Shown piece by piece: positions 1-7,488 of a stretch of 11,489 nt of DNA (position 1 is the first letter of the stretch; the number at the start of each line of letters is the position of its first letter). Source of the DNA: Bacteroidota bacterium (GTDB lineage Bacteria; Bacteroidota; Kryptoniia; Kryptoniales; JAKASW01); assembly GCA_021796055.1 (NCBI GenBank), contig JAJYOS010000111.1:1-11489 (forward strand), given 5' to 3'. The position numbers and the translations under genes are program-made. Under the pieces are notes generated by a model. It did no database searches. It was not told where the DNA came from and worked only from the letters and a program-made list of their open reading frames with translations.

Positions 1-1
1 G

Positions 2-637
2 AAGCAGGCGAAGGCAAACTTTACCCTTGCTCAACTCGCCTATGATCGTACCAGCAGGCTCTACAAGGAGCATAGCGTCTCTCAGTCCTCGATGGATGCT
101 GCTCAGGCCCAGTATGATGTGGCAACGGCCCAACTGAAGTCAGCCCGGCAAAACCTCGAGAAGCTTCGGCATTATGCAAGGCCTGAGGAAATCAGGAGCG
201 CCGCCGCCCAGGTGGAGGAGGCGCAGGCCGCACTCAACAACGCGAAGATCGCTCTGGAACATTCTTTCGTGAGAGCTCCGTTCACGGGGACTATCCTAGA
301 TAAACTTCAGGAGCCTGGAGATTTCGCCACTATCGGCACGCCGCTGTACACGATCGCCAATCTCAAACGCATGAAGATGACGGTCTACATCGGCGAAGTT
401 GACCTCGCGCGGATCAGGCTTGGAGACAAAGCGAAGGTCGTTCTCGATGGCATGCCCAATCATCCGTTCGACGGCAAAGTTATCTTCATATCTCCGACGG
501 CGGAATTCACGCCGAAGAATGTCGAGACCAAGCAGGATCGTATCAAACTTGTGTTCGCGGTTAAGCTCGGGATTTTGAATCCGCAGGGTTACCTCAAGGC
601 CGGACTCCCCGCGGACGCGACGATCTATACAGAATAG
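2..637 (+). CDS. HlyD/YbhG-like membrane fusion protein of an ABC efflux pump (5' end outside window)
   Basis: This is the periplasmic adaptor that would link the inner-membrane ABC transporter to the outer-membrane channel. The frame is open from base 2, and 211 residues are visible; the N-terminus (signal or anchor, first lipoyl half) lies upstream. The first ~85 visible residues are rich in A, Q, E, K and L and look like a coiled-coil hairpin. Next comes the returning lipoyl half (SFVRAPFTGTILDKLQEPGD), then a beta-barrel segment (MTVYIGEVDLARIRLGDKA) and TAEFTPKNVETK. A segment like TAEFTPKNVETK is, as I recall, typical of the E. coli YbhG branch. The stop is TAG at 635-637, and the ATPase gene follows after 69 bp. 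Context, with two ATPases, two ABC-2 permeases and a TolC-like gene downstream, supports the role. The substrate cannot be read from the sequence. Confidence 0.9.
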   Translation, partial: KQAKANFTLAQLAYDRTSRLYKEHSVSQSSMDAAQAQYDVATAQLKSARQNLEKLRHYARPEEIRSAAAQVEEAQAALNNAKIALEHSFVRAPFTGTILDKLQEPGDFATIGTPLYTIANLKRMKMTVYIGEVDLARIRLGDKAKVVLDGMPNHPFDGKVIFISPTAEFTPKNVETKQDRIKLVFAVKLGILNPQGYLKAGLPADATIYTE

Positions 638-706
638 AGGCGGGTCACGGATTGAGCTATACGCTATGCGTTTGGCGATTCCAATGACTCATCTTTCAGA
701 AAACAC

Positions 707-1615
707 ATGATCATACAGGCAAGTCAACTTACAAGAAAATACGGCGACCTGACGGCGGTCGACAGTGTCTCGCTAAGCGTGGAGCGCGGTGAGCTTGTCG
801 GCGTGATCGGGCCCGACGGCGCAGGCAAGACGACATTCCTGCGAATGCTGGCAGGAGCCCTCGAGCCGACCGGAGGGAGCATCGTCGTCAACGACAAAAC
901 TTTTGAGAAGAATCGCCGCGAACTCAAAGAAGAGATCGGCTATCTTTCGCAAGTGAGTCAGGCGTACGGCGACCTTACGGTTTGGGAGAACATTGAATTT
1001 TTTGGGAAGATCAGGAAAGTGCGGGACTGGAAGGAGCGCGGAGAACGCCTTCTCGAATTCGCAAGGCTTACTGAATTTAAGGGAAGGCTCGCTGATCAGC
1101 TGTCAGGCGGCATGAGACAGAAGCTCGGGATCTGCTGCGCGGTCATCCACCAGCCGAAGATCCTGATACTCGACGAGCCGACAACCGGCGTCGATCCGGT
1201 GTCGAGGAGGGAGCTGTGGCTCATTCTCGCTTCGTTCCTCAGGAATGAGATGACAATTCTTGTCGCGACTCCCTACTTGAATGAGGCCGAGAGGTGCAAC
1301 AGGGTTGCGCTGTTGAGTGAAGGGAAACTCCTGAGGTACAATACTGTTCCCAATATAATTGCTGAAATGTCGCTCCGCGTTTTCTCGATTCACTCCAGGA
1401 ACCTTAAGCAGGCTTTTGATGTGGTTTCGGGATTCGGCTTTGCCAGAAATCTTGTCGTACTCGGTGACAGGATAACGTTTCTCGTGGACCTGGAATCGCT
1501 TGAGAAGGTGGGAGCGGTGTTGAACGCGGTCAGGTCCCAAATTGACGAGAGCGCAGAATTAAAAGAAATAAGTGCGTCATTGGATAATGTTTTTGCAAGT
1601 CTGATAAAGACATAA
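707..1615 (+). CDS. ABC transporter ATP-binding protein, YbhF N-terminal-half type, H-loop His absent
   Basis: This is a 302-residue ABC ATPase that would energise the ABC-2 permeases encoded downstream. Visible motifs are Walker A GPDGAGKT (35-42), Q-loop Gln82, signature LSGGM (132-136), Walker B ILILD (152-156), catalytic Glu157 and D-loop GVDP. The switch (H-loop) position reads ATPYLNEAE, with Pro189 where a histidine is expected. The GPDG form of Walker A and the altered H-loop resemble the first domain of tandem YbhF/RbbA-type ATPases. Residues ~221-302 form a C-terminal tail of the kind seen on ABC-2 ATPases. The ATG at 707 has only a weak upstream site. An in-frame stop at 653-655 and no earlier start codon support this start. 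It probably pairs with the ATPase at 3017-3955 and not with itself; that is inference. Confidence 0.93.
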   Translation: MIIQASQLTRKYGDLTAVDSVSLSVERGELVGVIGPDGAGKTTFLRMLAGALEPTGGSIVVNDKTFEKNRRELKEEIGYLSQVSQAYGDLTVWENIEFFGKIRKVRDWKERGERLLEFARLTEFKGRLADQLSGGMRQKLGICCAVIHQPKILILDEPTTGVDPVSRRELWLILASFLRNEMTILVATPYLNEAERCNRVALLSEGKLLRYNTVPNIIAEMSLRVFSIHSRNLKQAFDVVSGFGFARNLVVLGDRITFLVDLESLEKVGAVLNAVRSQIDESAELKEISASLDNVFASLIKT

Positions 1616-1616
1616 A

Positions 1617-1621
1617 GGAGG
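1617..1621 (+). promoter_or_regulatory. Ribosome binding site of the TolC-like gene
   Basis: GGAGG lies directly after the preceding stop codon (TAA, 1613-1615). It is 3 nt from a TTG at 1625 and 9 nt from an in-frame GTG at 1631. The spacing favours GTG 1631 as the true start. Confidence 0.75.
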
Positions 1622-1630
1622 AAATTGAAA

Positions 1631-2953
1631 GTGCGGAAATTTTTGGTCATGATGGCAATTGCGGGGATGGCGACCGGAGCATTGGCGCAAACACCGCTCA
1701 CCTTGCAGCAAGCGCTCAAGGTCGGGCTGGAAAACTCGAAGGCCCTGAAGATTTCGGAACTAACCGCGATTTCTGCGGAGGCGAAATACCACGAAGTAAA
1801 CGCCAACAGGTGGGCTAACCTCGCGTTCCAGGGAAGGTATACCAGGCTCTCCGAAATTCCTCCTTCGCTTCTAACGCTCCCGATAAGCATACCGGGGTTC
1901 GGGAATTCGTTTCAAATTTCCCAGAACGTTTACAACAACTATGACCTCGAACTGAGTCTGAAGCAACCCCTCTTCACGGGCTTTCAGCTACTGAACTCCT
2001 CGAAAGCTGCGAAGGATAACGCCGAAGCCGCGGGATATGACACGAAGACCAATAAGTCAAACTTGAAAGTGCAGATCGCGACTGCATATTGGGATGTCTA
2101 CAACGCCGAGCAGGCTGAGGAGTTCATGCGCGAGAACCTCGGCAGAACGAAGTCGCACTACCAGCAGGCAGAAAACATGATGGCACAGGGCATGCTTACG
2201 CAAAGCGATGTGCTCAGCGCCAAAGTGCAGGTTTCGAACAGTGAGCTTATGCTCCTCAATGCCCAAAACAACGTCAAGCTGGCCAAGGTCGCACTTAACA
2301 ACATACTCGGTGTTCCGCTCAACACGGCTTTCCAGATCAAGTCTGTGCCGCAGGCAGGAGATACCACACTTCCGCAGCTTGGGCAGCTTCTGAATAACGC
2401 GCTGGAACACAGGAGCGAGCTACGCTCGTTGAGGCTGAAAGCGAAGGCTGCCGGAGCAATGGCGGCGGCGGCGTGGGGCGAATACCTCCCGCAGATTGCT
2501 TTGGTCGGCAATTTCTACTACCAGAAACCAAATCAGAGGATTTTCCCCACGCAGAATGTCTTCAAAGATACTTGGGATGCGAGCCTCGTGGTAAGCCTGC
2601 CGATATGGAACTGGGGCCAGACGCAGTCGAAGGTTGATGAGGCTAAAGCGCAGAGTGAGCAGGCGCAGCTTGCCGAACAACAGGCCGCCGACAATGTCTA
2701 TCTGGACGTGACACAGAGTTATCTCAACTTCAAACAGTCGATCGATAGGATCAGAGTAGCATCGACTACGGTGAAGGATGCCGAGGAGAGCTATAGGATT
2801 TCGGACCAGAAGTTCAAGGTTGGCCTTGTCACGAACACTGATTTGATGGATTCTGAAGTCGCGCTGCTTCAGGCGAAGCTCAACTACTCCCAGGCTTTGA
2901 CCGACCTGGAAATTGCACGGGTTAGTCTGGAAAAAGCCACCGGCGAACTGTAA
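1631..2953 (+). CDS. TolC-family outer-membrane efflux channel
   Basis: This is an outer-membrane exit duct for the efflux system, 440 residues from GTG 1631 (442 from TTG 1625). GTG is preferred because GGAGG sits 9 nt upstream. The N-terminus MRKFLVMMAIAGMATGALA is a signal peptide with likely cleavage at ALA|QT. Two similar TolC/OEP halves follow. The first holds LTLQQALKVGLENS and LSLKQPLFTGFQ, and the second holds LNNALEHRSELR, VVSLPIWNWGQTQSKVDEA and NTDLMDSEVALLQAKLNYSQ. Long Ala/Gln/Glu-rich helices between strands fit the periplasmic tunnel. Its place between the two ATPase genes ties it to this transporter. It starts 15 nt after the first ATPase gene and ends 63 nt before the second. 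The length is typical of the family. Confidence 0.93.
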   Translation: MRKFLVMMAIAGMATGALAQTPLTLQQALKVGLENSKALKISELTAISAEAKYHEVNANRWANLAFQGRYTRLSEIPPSLLTLPISIPGFGNSFQISQNVYNNYDLELSLKQPLFTGFQLLNSSKAAKDNAEAAGYDTKTNKSNLKVQIATAYWDVYNAEQAEEFMRENLGRTKSHYQQAENMMAQGMLTQSDVLSAKVQVSNSELMLLNAQNNVKLAKVALNNILGVPLNTAFQIKSVPQAGDTTLPQLGQLLNNALEHRSELRSLRLKAKAAGAMAAAAWGEYLPQIALVGNFYYQKPNQRIFPTQNVFKDTWDASLVVSLPIWNWGQTQSKVDEAKAQSEQAQLAEQQAADNVYLDVTQSYLNFKQSIDRIRVASTTVKDAEESYRISDQKFKVGLVTNTDLMDSEVALLQAKLNYSQALTDLEIARVSLEKATGEL

Positions 2954-3016
2954 GAACACGAATAATTAATATTATGACTTCTAAATCGATCGGACTTCGA
3001 AGGTCTTAAAGCTAAC

Positions 3017-3955
3017 ATGGCCCTTGCGATAAAAGCAGATAATCTTACTAAGAAGTTCGGCAGCTTCACTGCCGTGGATTCGATCTCGTTCGAAATAGAA
3101 GAAGGAAAGATCGTCGGGTTCATCGGAGCAAATGGGGCAGGCAAATCGACTACCATAAAAATGCTTTGTGGGTTGACCAAGCCGACTTCTGGTTTGATGC
3201 AGGTGGCAGGTTTCGATGTCGCTGCACATCCTGAGAAGGTCCGCGAGAATATTGGCTATATGTCGCAAAAGTTTTCTCTCTACAGCGATCTTACTGTTAG
3301 GGAGAATATCGAATTTTATGGCGGCGTCTATGGGTTGAGCAAGAGTGAGCTCAAGGATAGGTTCACCTGGGTTGTCGAGGTTGCCGACCTTAGGGGGCGT
3401 GAAAACCTTCTCACGAGCGATCTACCGCTCGGGTGGAGACAGAGGCTTGCGCTCGGCTGCGCGGTGCTCCATCGACCAAGAATAGTTTTTCTGGACGAGC
3501 CTACAAGCGGCGTCGATCCCGTCGTGCGTGATAAGTTCTGGCAGCTGATCGGACAACTTTCCGCGGAGGGAGCCACCATCATCGTGACCACGCATCACCT
3601 CGAAGAAGCAGAGTTCTGCGAGAATATAATCATGATGCACCTTGGGCAGATTGTCGTAAACGGATCGCCTGAGGGAATACGAAGGCAATTCTCGGACCTT
3701 CCGCTTTTTGAAATAGAGACGGCGCAACCGTTGAGACTTTTCAACATACTCGAACGAGAGCCGTGGATCTCCGACGCCGCTATTTACGGTAACAACGTCC
3801 ACGTGTACGCGGAGACGAATGCGCCCGACGAGGCGTTGGAGGCGGTGCTGAAGAGGAACTCTATTGCGGAGTTCAAGATTGTGAAAGCTTCGCCGACGCT
3901 CGAGGATATTTTCGTGAAACAGACTCGCGCTCAAGGGGGCAAGTCCCGTGATTGA
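3017..3955 (+). CDS. ABC transporter ATP-binding protein, YbhF C-terminal-half type, degenerate signature motif
   Basis: This is the second ABC ATPase of the operon, 312 residues. Motifs are Walker A GANGAGKST (37-45), Q-loop Gln84, Walker B IVFLD (156-160), catalytic Glu161, D-loop GVDP and H-loop His193 (VTTHHLEEAE). The signature region reads LPLGW (136-140) in place of LSGG. This LPLG-W-RQRLAL form resembles what I recall of the second half of YbhF-type tandem ATPases. Residues ~226-312 are an ABC-2-type C-terminal tail ending in TLEDIFVKQT. The gene overlaps the first permease gene by 8 nt, so the two are probably translationally coupled. The start ATG has only a distant GAAGG upstream. 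Its motif defects complement those of the 707-1615 protein, which suggests a heterodimer (inference). Confidence 0.93.
   Translation: MALAIKADNLTKKFGSFTAVDSISFEIEEGKIVGFIGANGAGKSTTIKMLCGLTKPTSGLMQVAGFDVAAHPEKVRENIGYMSQKFSLYSDLTVRENIEFYGGVYGLSKSELKDRFTWVVEVADLRGRENLLTSDLPLGWRQRLALGCAVLHRPRIVFLDEPTSGVDPVVRDKFWQLIGQLSAEGATIIVTTHHLEEAEFCENIIMMHLGQIVVNGSPEGIRRQFSDLPLFEIETAQPLRLFNILEREPWISDAAIYGNNVHVYAETNAPDEALEAVLKRNSIAEFKIVKASPTLEDIFVKQTRAQGGKSRD
3935..3939 (+). promoter_or_regulatory. Ribosome binding site supporting a GTG start for the first permease
   Basis: The GGGGG tract lies inside the end of the upstream ATPase gene, 8 nt before GTG 3948. No in-frame ATG near the N-terminus offers a better start, and the protein begins sensibly with an amphipathic helix from there. 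Confidence 0.55.
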
Positions 3956-5078
3956 GAACATTATCACTATTTATGTGAAGGAATTTCGACAACTGAAGAG
4001 GGATAAGCTATCGCTCTCGGCTATCATCCTTGTGCCGACGCTGATGCTTCTGTTGTACGGCTACGCGCTGAACTTTGATGTAAAGCATGTTCGGATGGGG
4101 GTGCTCGACGAGTCGATGACGAGAGAGAGCAGGGAACTCCAGCAAAAGTTTTTCAGCACCGAGTATTTCGATTTTGCGGGTAACGTTCCTGATGAACGCG
4201 CCATCGACAAATTTATCCAGGACGGCCAGGCAAAAGCGGTCCTTGTTATACCGCGCGATTACGCCAGAAAAATACTGCTCGGTCGGAAAGTCAGCGTGCA
4301 AGTGCTGATCGACGGCGCTAATTCAAACACCGCGACTATAATTATGGGATATATCGACGGTGTTCTTCAGAATTACTCGGCGGATCTAACCGCCAGATTT
4401 GTCGAACAGAAAGGACTTCATCTCTCGTCCGCCGGAATCGATTACAGACCGCGGGTTTACTTCAACCCTGAGCTCAAGAGCGCGAAATTCCTCGTTCCCG
4501 GATTAATCGGTTTCATCCTGATGATCCTCAGCATCGTCACACCGGCAATATCTGTTGTGCGAGAAAAGGAACGCGGGACGCTGGAGCACATTAGCATGGC
4601 GCCAACTACCTCTCTCGAGATTATACTCGGCAAGACTACTCTCTACTTTGTGCTTTCACTTTTCGCGGCGGTGCTCGTCATCTCGGTAAGCTTCATCCTG
4701 TTCAACGTTACCATTCGCGGCAGCTTCCTCCTCCTCGCCGTGACCATCATTGTGTTTCTCATCGGAACGTTAGGCATAGGTATCCTCATATCTACCTTCA
4801 CAAATTCACAGCAGATGGCGTTCCTCGTCGCGAGCCTCCTCTCGATACTTCCGACGTTCATACTTTCGGGGTTTGTCTTCCCGATAAACAGTATGGCCCC
4901 TGTGCTCCAGTTTCTTACATATCTTCTTCCCGGAAGATATTTCTTATCAGCTCTAAGGGCGATCATGTTGAAAGGCTCAGACTTTTCCGAAATTTACAAC
5001 CAGATTTATCCTCTCGCGATTTTTGCGGTAGCGGTCCCCGCCTTCGCCTCCTTCAGATTGAGCAAGAAGGGTTTCTGA
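3948..5078 (+). CDS. ABC-2 type permease, YbhS/YbhR-like (first of two)
   Basis: This is an inner-membrane permease subunit of 376 residues. Topology read from hydrophobicity: one N-terminal membrane segment (~22-42), a large extracytoplasmic domain (~43-180), then five membrane segments (~182-204, 228-252, 260-283, 288-311, 352-370). This is the ABC2_membrane_3 layout. Family landmarks are the N-terminal KEFRQLKRDK, FNPELKS (172-178) before the second membrane segment, the cytoplasmic REKERGTLEHI (205-215) likely to contact the ATPase, LSGFVFPI (306-313) and LPGRYF. It starts with GTG inside the second ATPase gene and ends 1 nt before the next permease gene. It probably forms a heterodimeric channel with that paralogue. 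Export of hydrophobic or cationic compounds is usual for the family; the substrate here is unknown. Confidence 0.93.
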   Translation: MIENIITIYVKEFRQLKRDKLSLSAIILVPTLMLLLYGYALNFDVKHVRMGVLDESMTRESRELQQKFFSTEYFDFAGNVPDERAIDKFIQDGQAKAVLVIPRDYARKILLGRKVSVQVLIDGANSNTATIIMGYIDGVLQNYSADLTARFVEQKGLHLSSAGIDYRPRVYFNPELKSAKFLVPGLIGFILMILSIVTPAISVVREKERGTLEHISMAPTTSLEIILGKTTLYFVLSLFAAVLVISVSFILFNVTIRGSFLLLAVTIIVFLIGTLGIGILISTFTNSQQMAFLVASLLSILPTFILSGFVFPINSMAPVLQFLTYLLPGRYFLSALRAIMLKGSDFSEIYNQIYPLAIFAVAVPAFASFRLSKKGF

Positions 5079-5079
5079 C

Positions 5080-6222
5080 ATGAATATGAAAAGAATTCTG
5101 CATGTGGTGAAGAAAGAATTCCTTCAGCTGAGGCGAGACAAGCGTATGTTCGGAATGCTTTTCATCGCGCCCGTTCTTCAACTCGTTTTGCTGGGGTACG
5201 CAGCAACTGTCGACGTGGGGAATATACCGATAGTCATCTGCGATCTTGACAACACGCAGCAGAGCAGGGATCTGATCTCGCATTACACGAGCTCCGATTA
5301 TTTCACTCCGGTCGCGTATGTGGACAACATCAACAAAATAGATTACTACCTCCAAAGCGGCCGGGCCGGGATGGCGATCATCGTGCCTGTGCACTTTGGA
5401 AGGGATATACTCGCCGGTCGAACGCCGCAGCTCGCCGTGATCGCAGACGGTTCAGATTCGAACACGAGCGGGATTGGGTTGAGTTACGCAAGCGTGATAG
5501 CTCTCAACTACGCGAGAAACATAATCGTGAAGAGGGCGGAGCAGTTTGCCGTGATCAAAAACGCGAACGATCTCCCGCAAGTTACTGCCCAGACTCGCGC
5601 GTGGTTCAACCCTGAACTCAAGAGCGTAAATTTTATGGTTCCCGCGGTACTCGTTATGGTTCTCATGGTGATCACGCTGACGATTACTTCGCTCGCCATC
5701 GTGAAGGAAAAGGAAAATGGTACCATCGAGCAGATTGTCGTAACGCCGCTCCACGACCTGGAATTCATCCTCGGCAAGATGATCCCGTTTACACTGATTG
5801 GAATTGTAGAAGTTTTCCTAGTGCTGTTCGTGAGCGTTTATGTGTTCCACGTCCCTCTGAGAGGAAACGTACTCACCCTCGTGATCCTTAGCCTCCTGTT
5901 TGTTATGGTCGCACTCGGCCTTGGGCTTTTTGTCTCTTCCATCTCCAAGACCCAGCAGCAGGCGACAATGACGGCGCAATTCTTTGTCATGATGCCTATG
6001 CTTATTCTATCCGGTTTCATCTTTCCCATAGAAAACATGCCGAAGTTCTTTCAATACATCACATACCTGGTTCCGGTTCGGTATTTCATGGAGATCGTGC
6101 GAGGAATATTCCTGAAAGGAGATGGTTTCGCGGATCTTTGGTCGCAGACACTGGCCCTGTTTGGAATCGGCGTGGCGGTCCTATCACTCAGCGTTTATAC
6201 GTTCAGGCGTTCGCTTCGCTGA
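5080..6222 (+). CDS. ABC-2 type permease, YbhR/YbhS-like (second of two)
   Basis: This is the second inner-membrane permease subunit, 380 residues. It has the same plan as its neighbour: membrane segments near 25-42, 184-207, 230-256, 263-287, 294-317 and 354-374, with an extracytoplasmic domain at ~43-183. Shared landmarks are KKEFLQLRRDK, FNPELKS (176-182), VKEKENGTIEQI (208-219), LSGFIFPIENM and VPVRYF followed by RGIFLKG. These show an old duplication with the 3948-5078 product. The ATG at 5080 comes 1 nt after the previous stop and has AAGAAGGG about 8 nt upstream, so translation is probably coupled. It is the last gene of the efflux operon; the stop codon overlaps an inverted repeat. 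Confidence 0.93.
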   Translation: MNMKRILHVVKKEFLQLRRDKRMFGMLFIAPVLQLVLLGYAATVDVGNIPIVICDLDNTQQSRDLISHYTSSDYFTPVAYVDNINKIDYYLQSGRAGMAIIVPVHFGRDILAGRTPQLAVIADGSDSNTSGIGLSYASVIALNYARNIIVKRAEQFAVIKNANDLPQVTAQTRAWFNPELKSVNFMVPAVLVMVLMVITLTITSLAIVKEKENGTIEQIVVTPLHDLEFILGKMIPFTLIGIVEVFLVLFVSVYVFHVPLRGNVLTLVILSLLFVMVALGLGLFVSSISKTQQQATMTAQFFVMMPMLILSGFIFPIENMPKFFQYITYLVPVRYFMEIVRGIFLKGDGFADLWSQTLALFGIGVAVLSLSVYTFRRSLR

Positions 6223-6267
6223 AGAGCGCAATTAATTGGGGGCGGGCCTTTAAATGTATCGCTCTTC
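6221..6267 (+). repeat. 8 bp inverted repeat at the end of the efflux operon
   Basis: GAAGAGCG (6221-6228) is matched exactly by CGCTCTTC (6260-6267) around a 31 nt loop. It overlaps the TGA at 6220-6222. No T-run follows, so it is not a classical intrinsic terminator. It could be a factor-assisted terminator or a 3' end stabiliser. A short competing hairpin, CTTC-GCT-GAAG (6214-6224), uses the same left arm. Confidence 0.45.
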
Positions 6268-6326
6268 GCAACCTCCCTATGAAATCATATTTGCGTTTGA
6301 ATGATAAATCCGTCGAGACACAATTG

Positions 6327-6334
6327 TATATTTG
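6327..6334 (+). promoter_or_regulatory. Possible -10/-7 promoter element upstream of the glycosidase gene
   Basis: TATATTTG fits both a sigma70-like -10 (TATATT) and the Bacteroidota TAnnTTTG pattern. No good partner lies at the right distance: the nearest upstream TTTG is 27 nt away, against the usual ~19-21. It sits 58 bp before the ATG at 6393, in an AT-rich stretch of a 170 bp gap. Confidence 0.25.
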
Positions 6335-6392
6335 GTGCGATTTTGCTATTTAGATAGGTTGTCTGCCAATCCGTAACAGGAGAATTTTAGTC

Positions 6393-7475
6393 ATGTTTCA
6401 GAAGTACAATCTGCAAGTTCTTGTCCTAGTTGGTTTCTCGTTATTCATCGGTTCTTCCGCAATAGCGCAGCAGTACTCATCGCAGAATTTGTTTTACCTC
6501 ACCGGTTCACTACAGAGTTATGAAAGCTTCGTTCGGAACGCCGACGAGATATCGATCGTGTGCCCGGCCGATTATGGCGTCGATCAGCATGGGGTCGTGT
6601 CAGGTTTCGTGGACCCACGCGTGCTTAGGATCGCGGGTGAGAAAGGCATAAAGGTAATGCCGCTTGTCGCTTCGGGCGATCAGGAGGGGATCCATAAATT
6701 CTTGATTAATCCGGCAGCGCGTGTGGAAGCGATCCGCCTGATGCTCTTCTATGGCCGTCAGTCCCATTACTACGGATGGCAGCTAGATCTCGAGAACGTA
6801 TTCTTCACCGACCGTGATAATTATACTTCATTTTACCGGCAGGCGGCTGACAGCCTGCACAAGTACGGCTTCAAGATCTCGATGGCGATCGTGAAATCGG
6901 ATCAACCTGCTCCTGAACCGGGCGACCCTTCATATTGGCGAAGCAGGTACGAGAATACGCGAGGCGCGTTCGATATTCCCGCGATTGCGAAGGCAGGCGA
7001 TTTCATTTCATTCATGACTTATGACGAGAACACAGGCTCTACGCCTCCGGGTCCCGTCGCAGGAATTCCATGGATGATAGGCATGGTCAAATATCTGTTG
7101 AGCATCGGTGTACCAGCGAATAAGATTTCGCTTGGCATACCGAACTATTCAGACTACTGGTATCCCGTCGCGTTCGGGAAAGAAGGCGCCCATTCCACGC
7201 GAAGTGAGATAACTTACGCGGACGCGAAGAACCTTCTCGACGAATTCGGCGCGAAGGAAAGATGGATGAAGAGCCAGGAAGTCAATTATGCTTATTGGGA
7301 AGAAGGAGGAGTCTTCAACTGGCTCTTTCTCGAAAATGCGAGATCGTTTGCTCCAAAACTGGCACTCGTAAAAAAATACCATCTGCGCGGAATTTCAGTC
7401 TGGCTCCTTGGCATGGGCGATCCCAAAATCTGGCCTATACTAAAAAAAGAAGTGATGACGGTAAAGATTAAGTAA
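6393..7475 (+). CDS. Secreted GH18-fold glycoside hydrolase (YaaH/chitinase-like)
   Basis: This is a 360-residue secreted protein. The signal peptide is ~1-25, with likely cleavage at AIA|QQ. The rest resembles a GH18 TIM barrel. The catalytic strand reads YGWQLDLENV, giving Asp132 and Glu134 (proton donor) of the DxxDxDxE motif. Gln130 and Tyr127 replace the earlier acidic positions. MTYD (208-211) matches the later active-site strand, and GISVWLLGMGDPKIW (333-347) matches the final barrel strand with its conserved Trp. GH18 enzymes cleave beta-1,4 bonds next to N-acetylglucosamine in chitin or peptidoglycan; which applies here is not clear. No LysM or binding domain is seen. AGGAGA (6378-6383) lies 9 nt before the ATG. 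The next gene begins 13 bp downstream, so the two are probably co-transcribed. Confidence 0.82.
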   Translation: MFQKYNLQVLVLVGFSLFIGSSAIAQQYSSQNLFYLTGSLQSYESFVRNADEISIVCPADYGVDQHGVVSGFVDPRVLRIAGEKGIKVMPLVASGDQEGIHKFLINPAARVEAIRLMLFYGRQSHYYGWQLDLENVFFTDRDNYTSFYRQAADSLHKYGFKISMAIVKSDQPAPEPGDPSYWRSRYENTRGAFDIPAIAKAGDFISFMTYDENTGSTPPGPVAGIPWMIGMVKYLLSIGVPANKISLGIPNYSDYWYPVAFGKEGAHSTRSEITYADAKNLLDEFGAKERWMKSQEVNYAYWEEGGVFNWLFLENARSFAPKLALVKKYHLRGISVWLLGMGDPKIWPILKKEVMTVKIK

Positions 7476-7488
7476 GTGATCGACGTAG

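Noticed and set aside
2973..3008. 11-codon mini-ORF before the second ATPase gene, as a possible leader peptide
   Set aside because: No ribosome site, no attenuator hairpin and no biased codons; probably chance.
6138..6353. 71-codon open frame over the end of the second permease gene and the following gap
   Set aside because: It mostly overlaps the permease in another frame, has no good ribosome site and shows no protein features.
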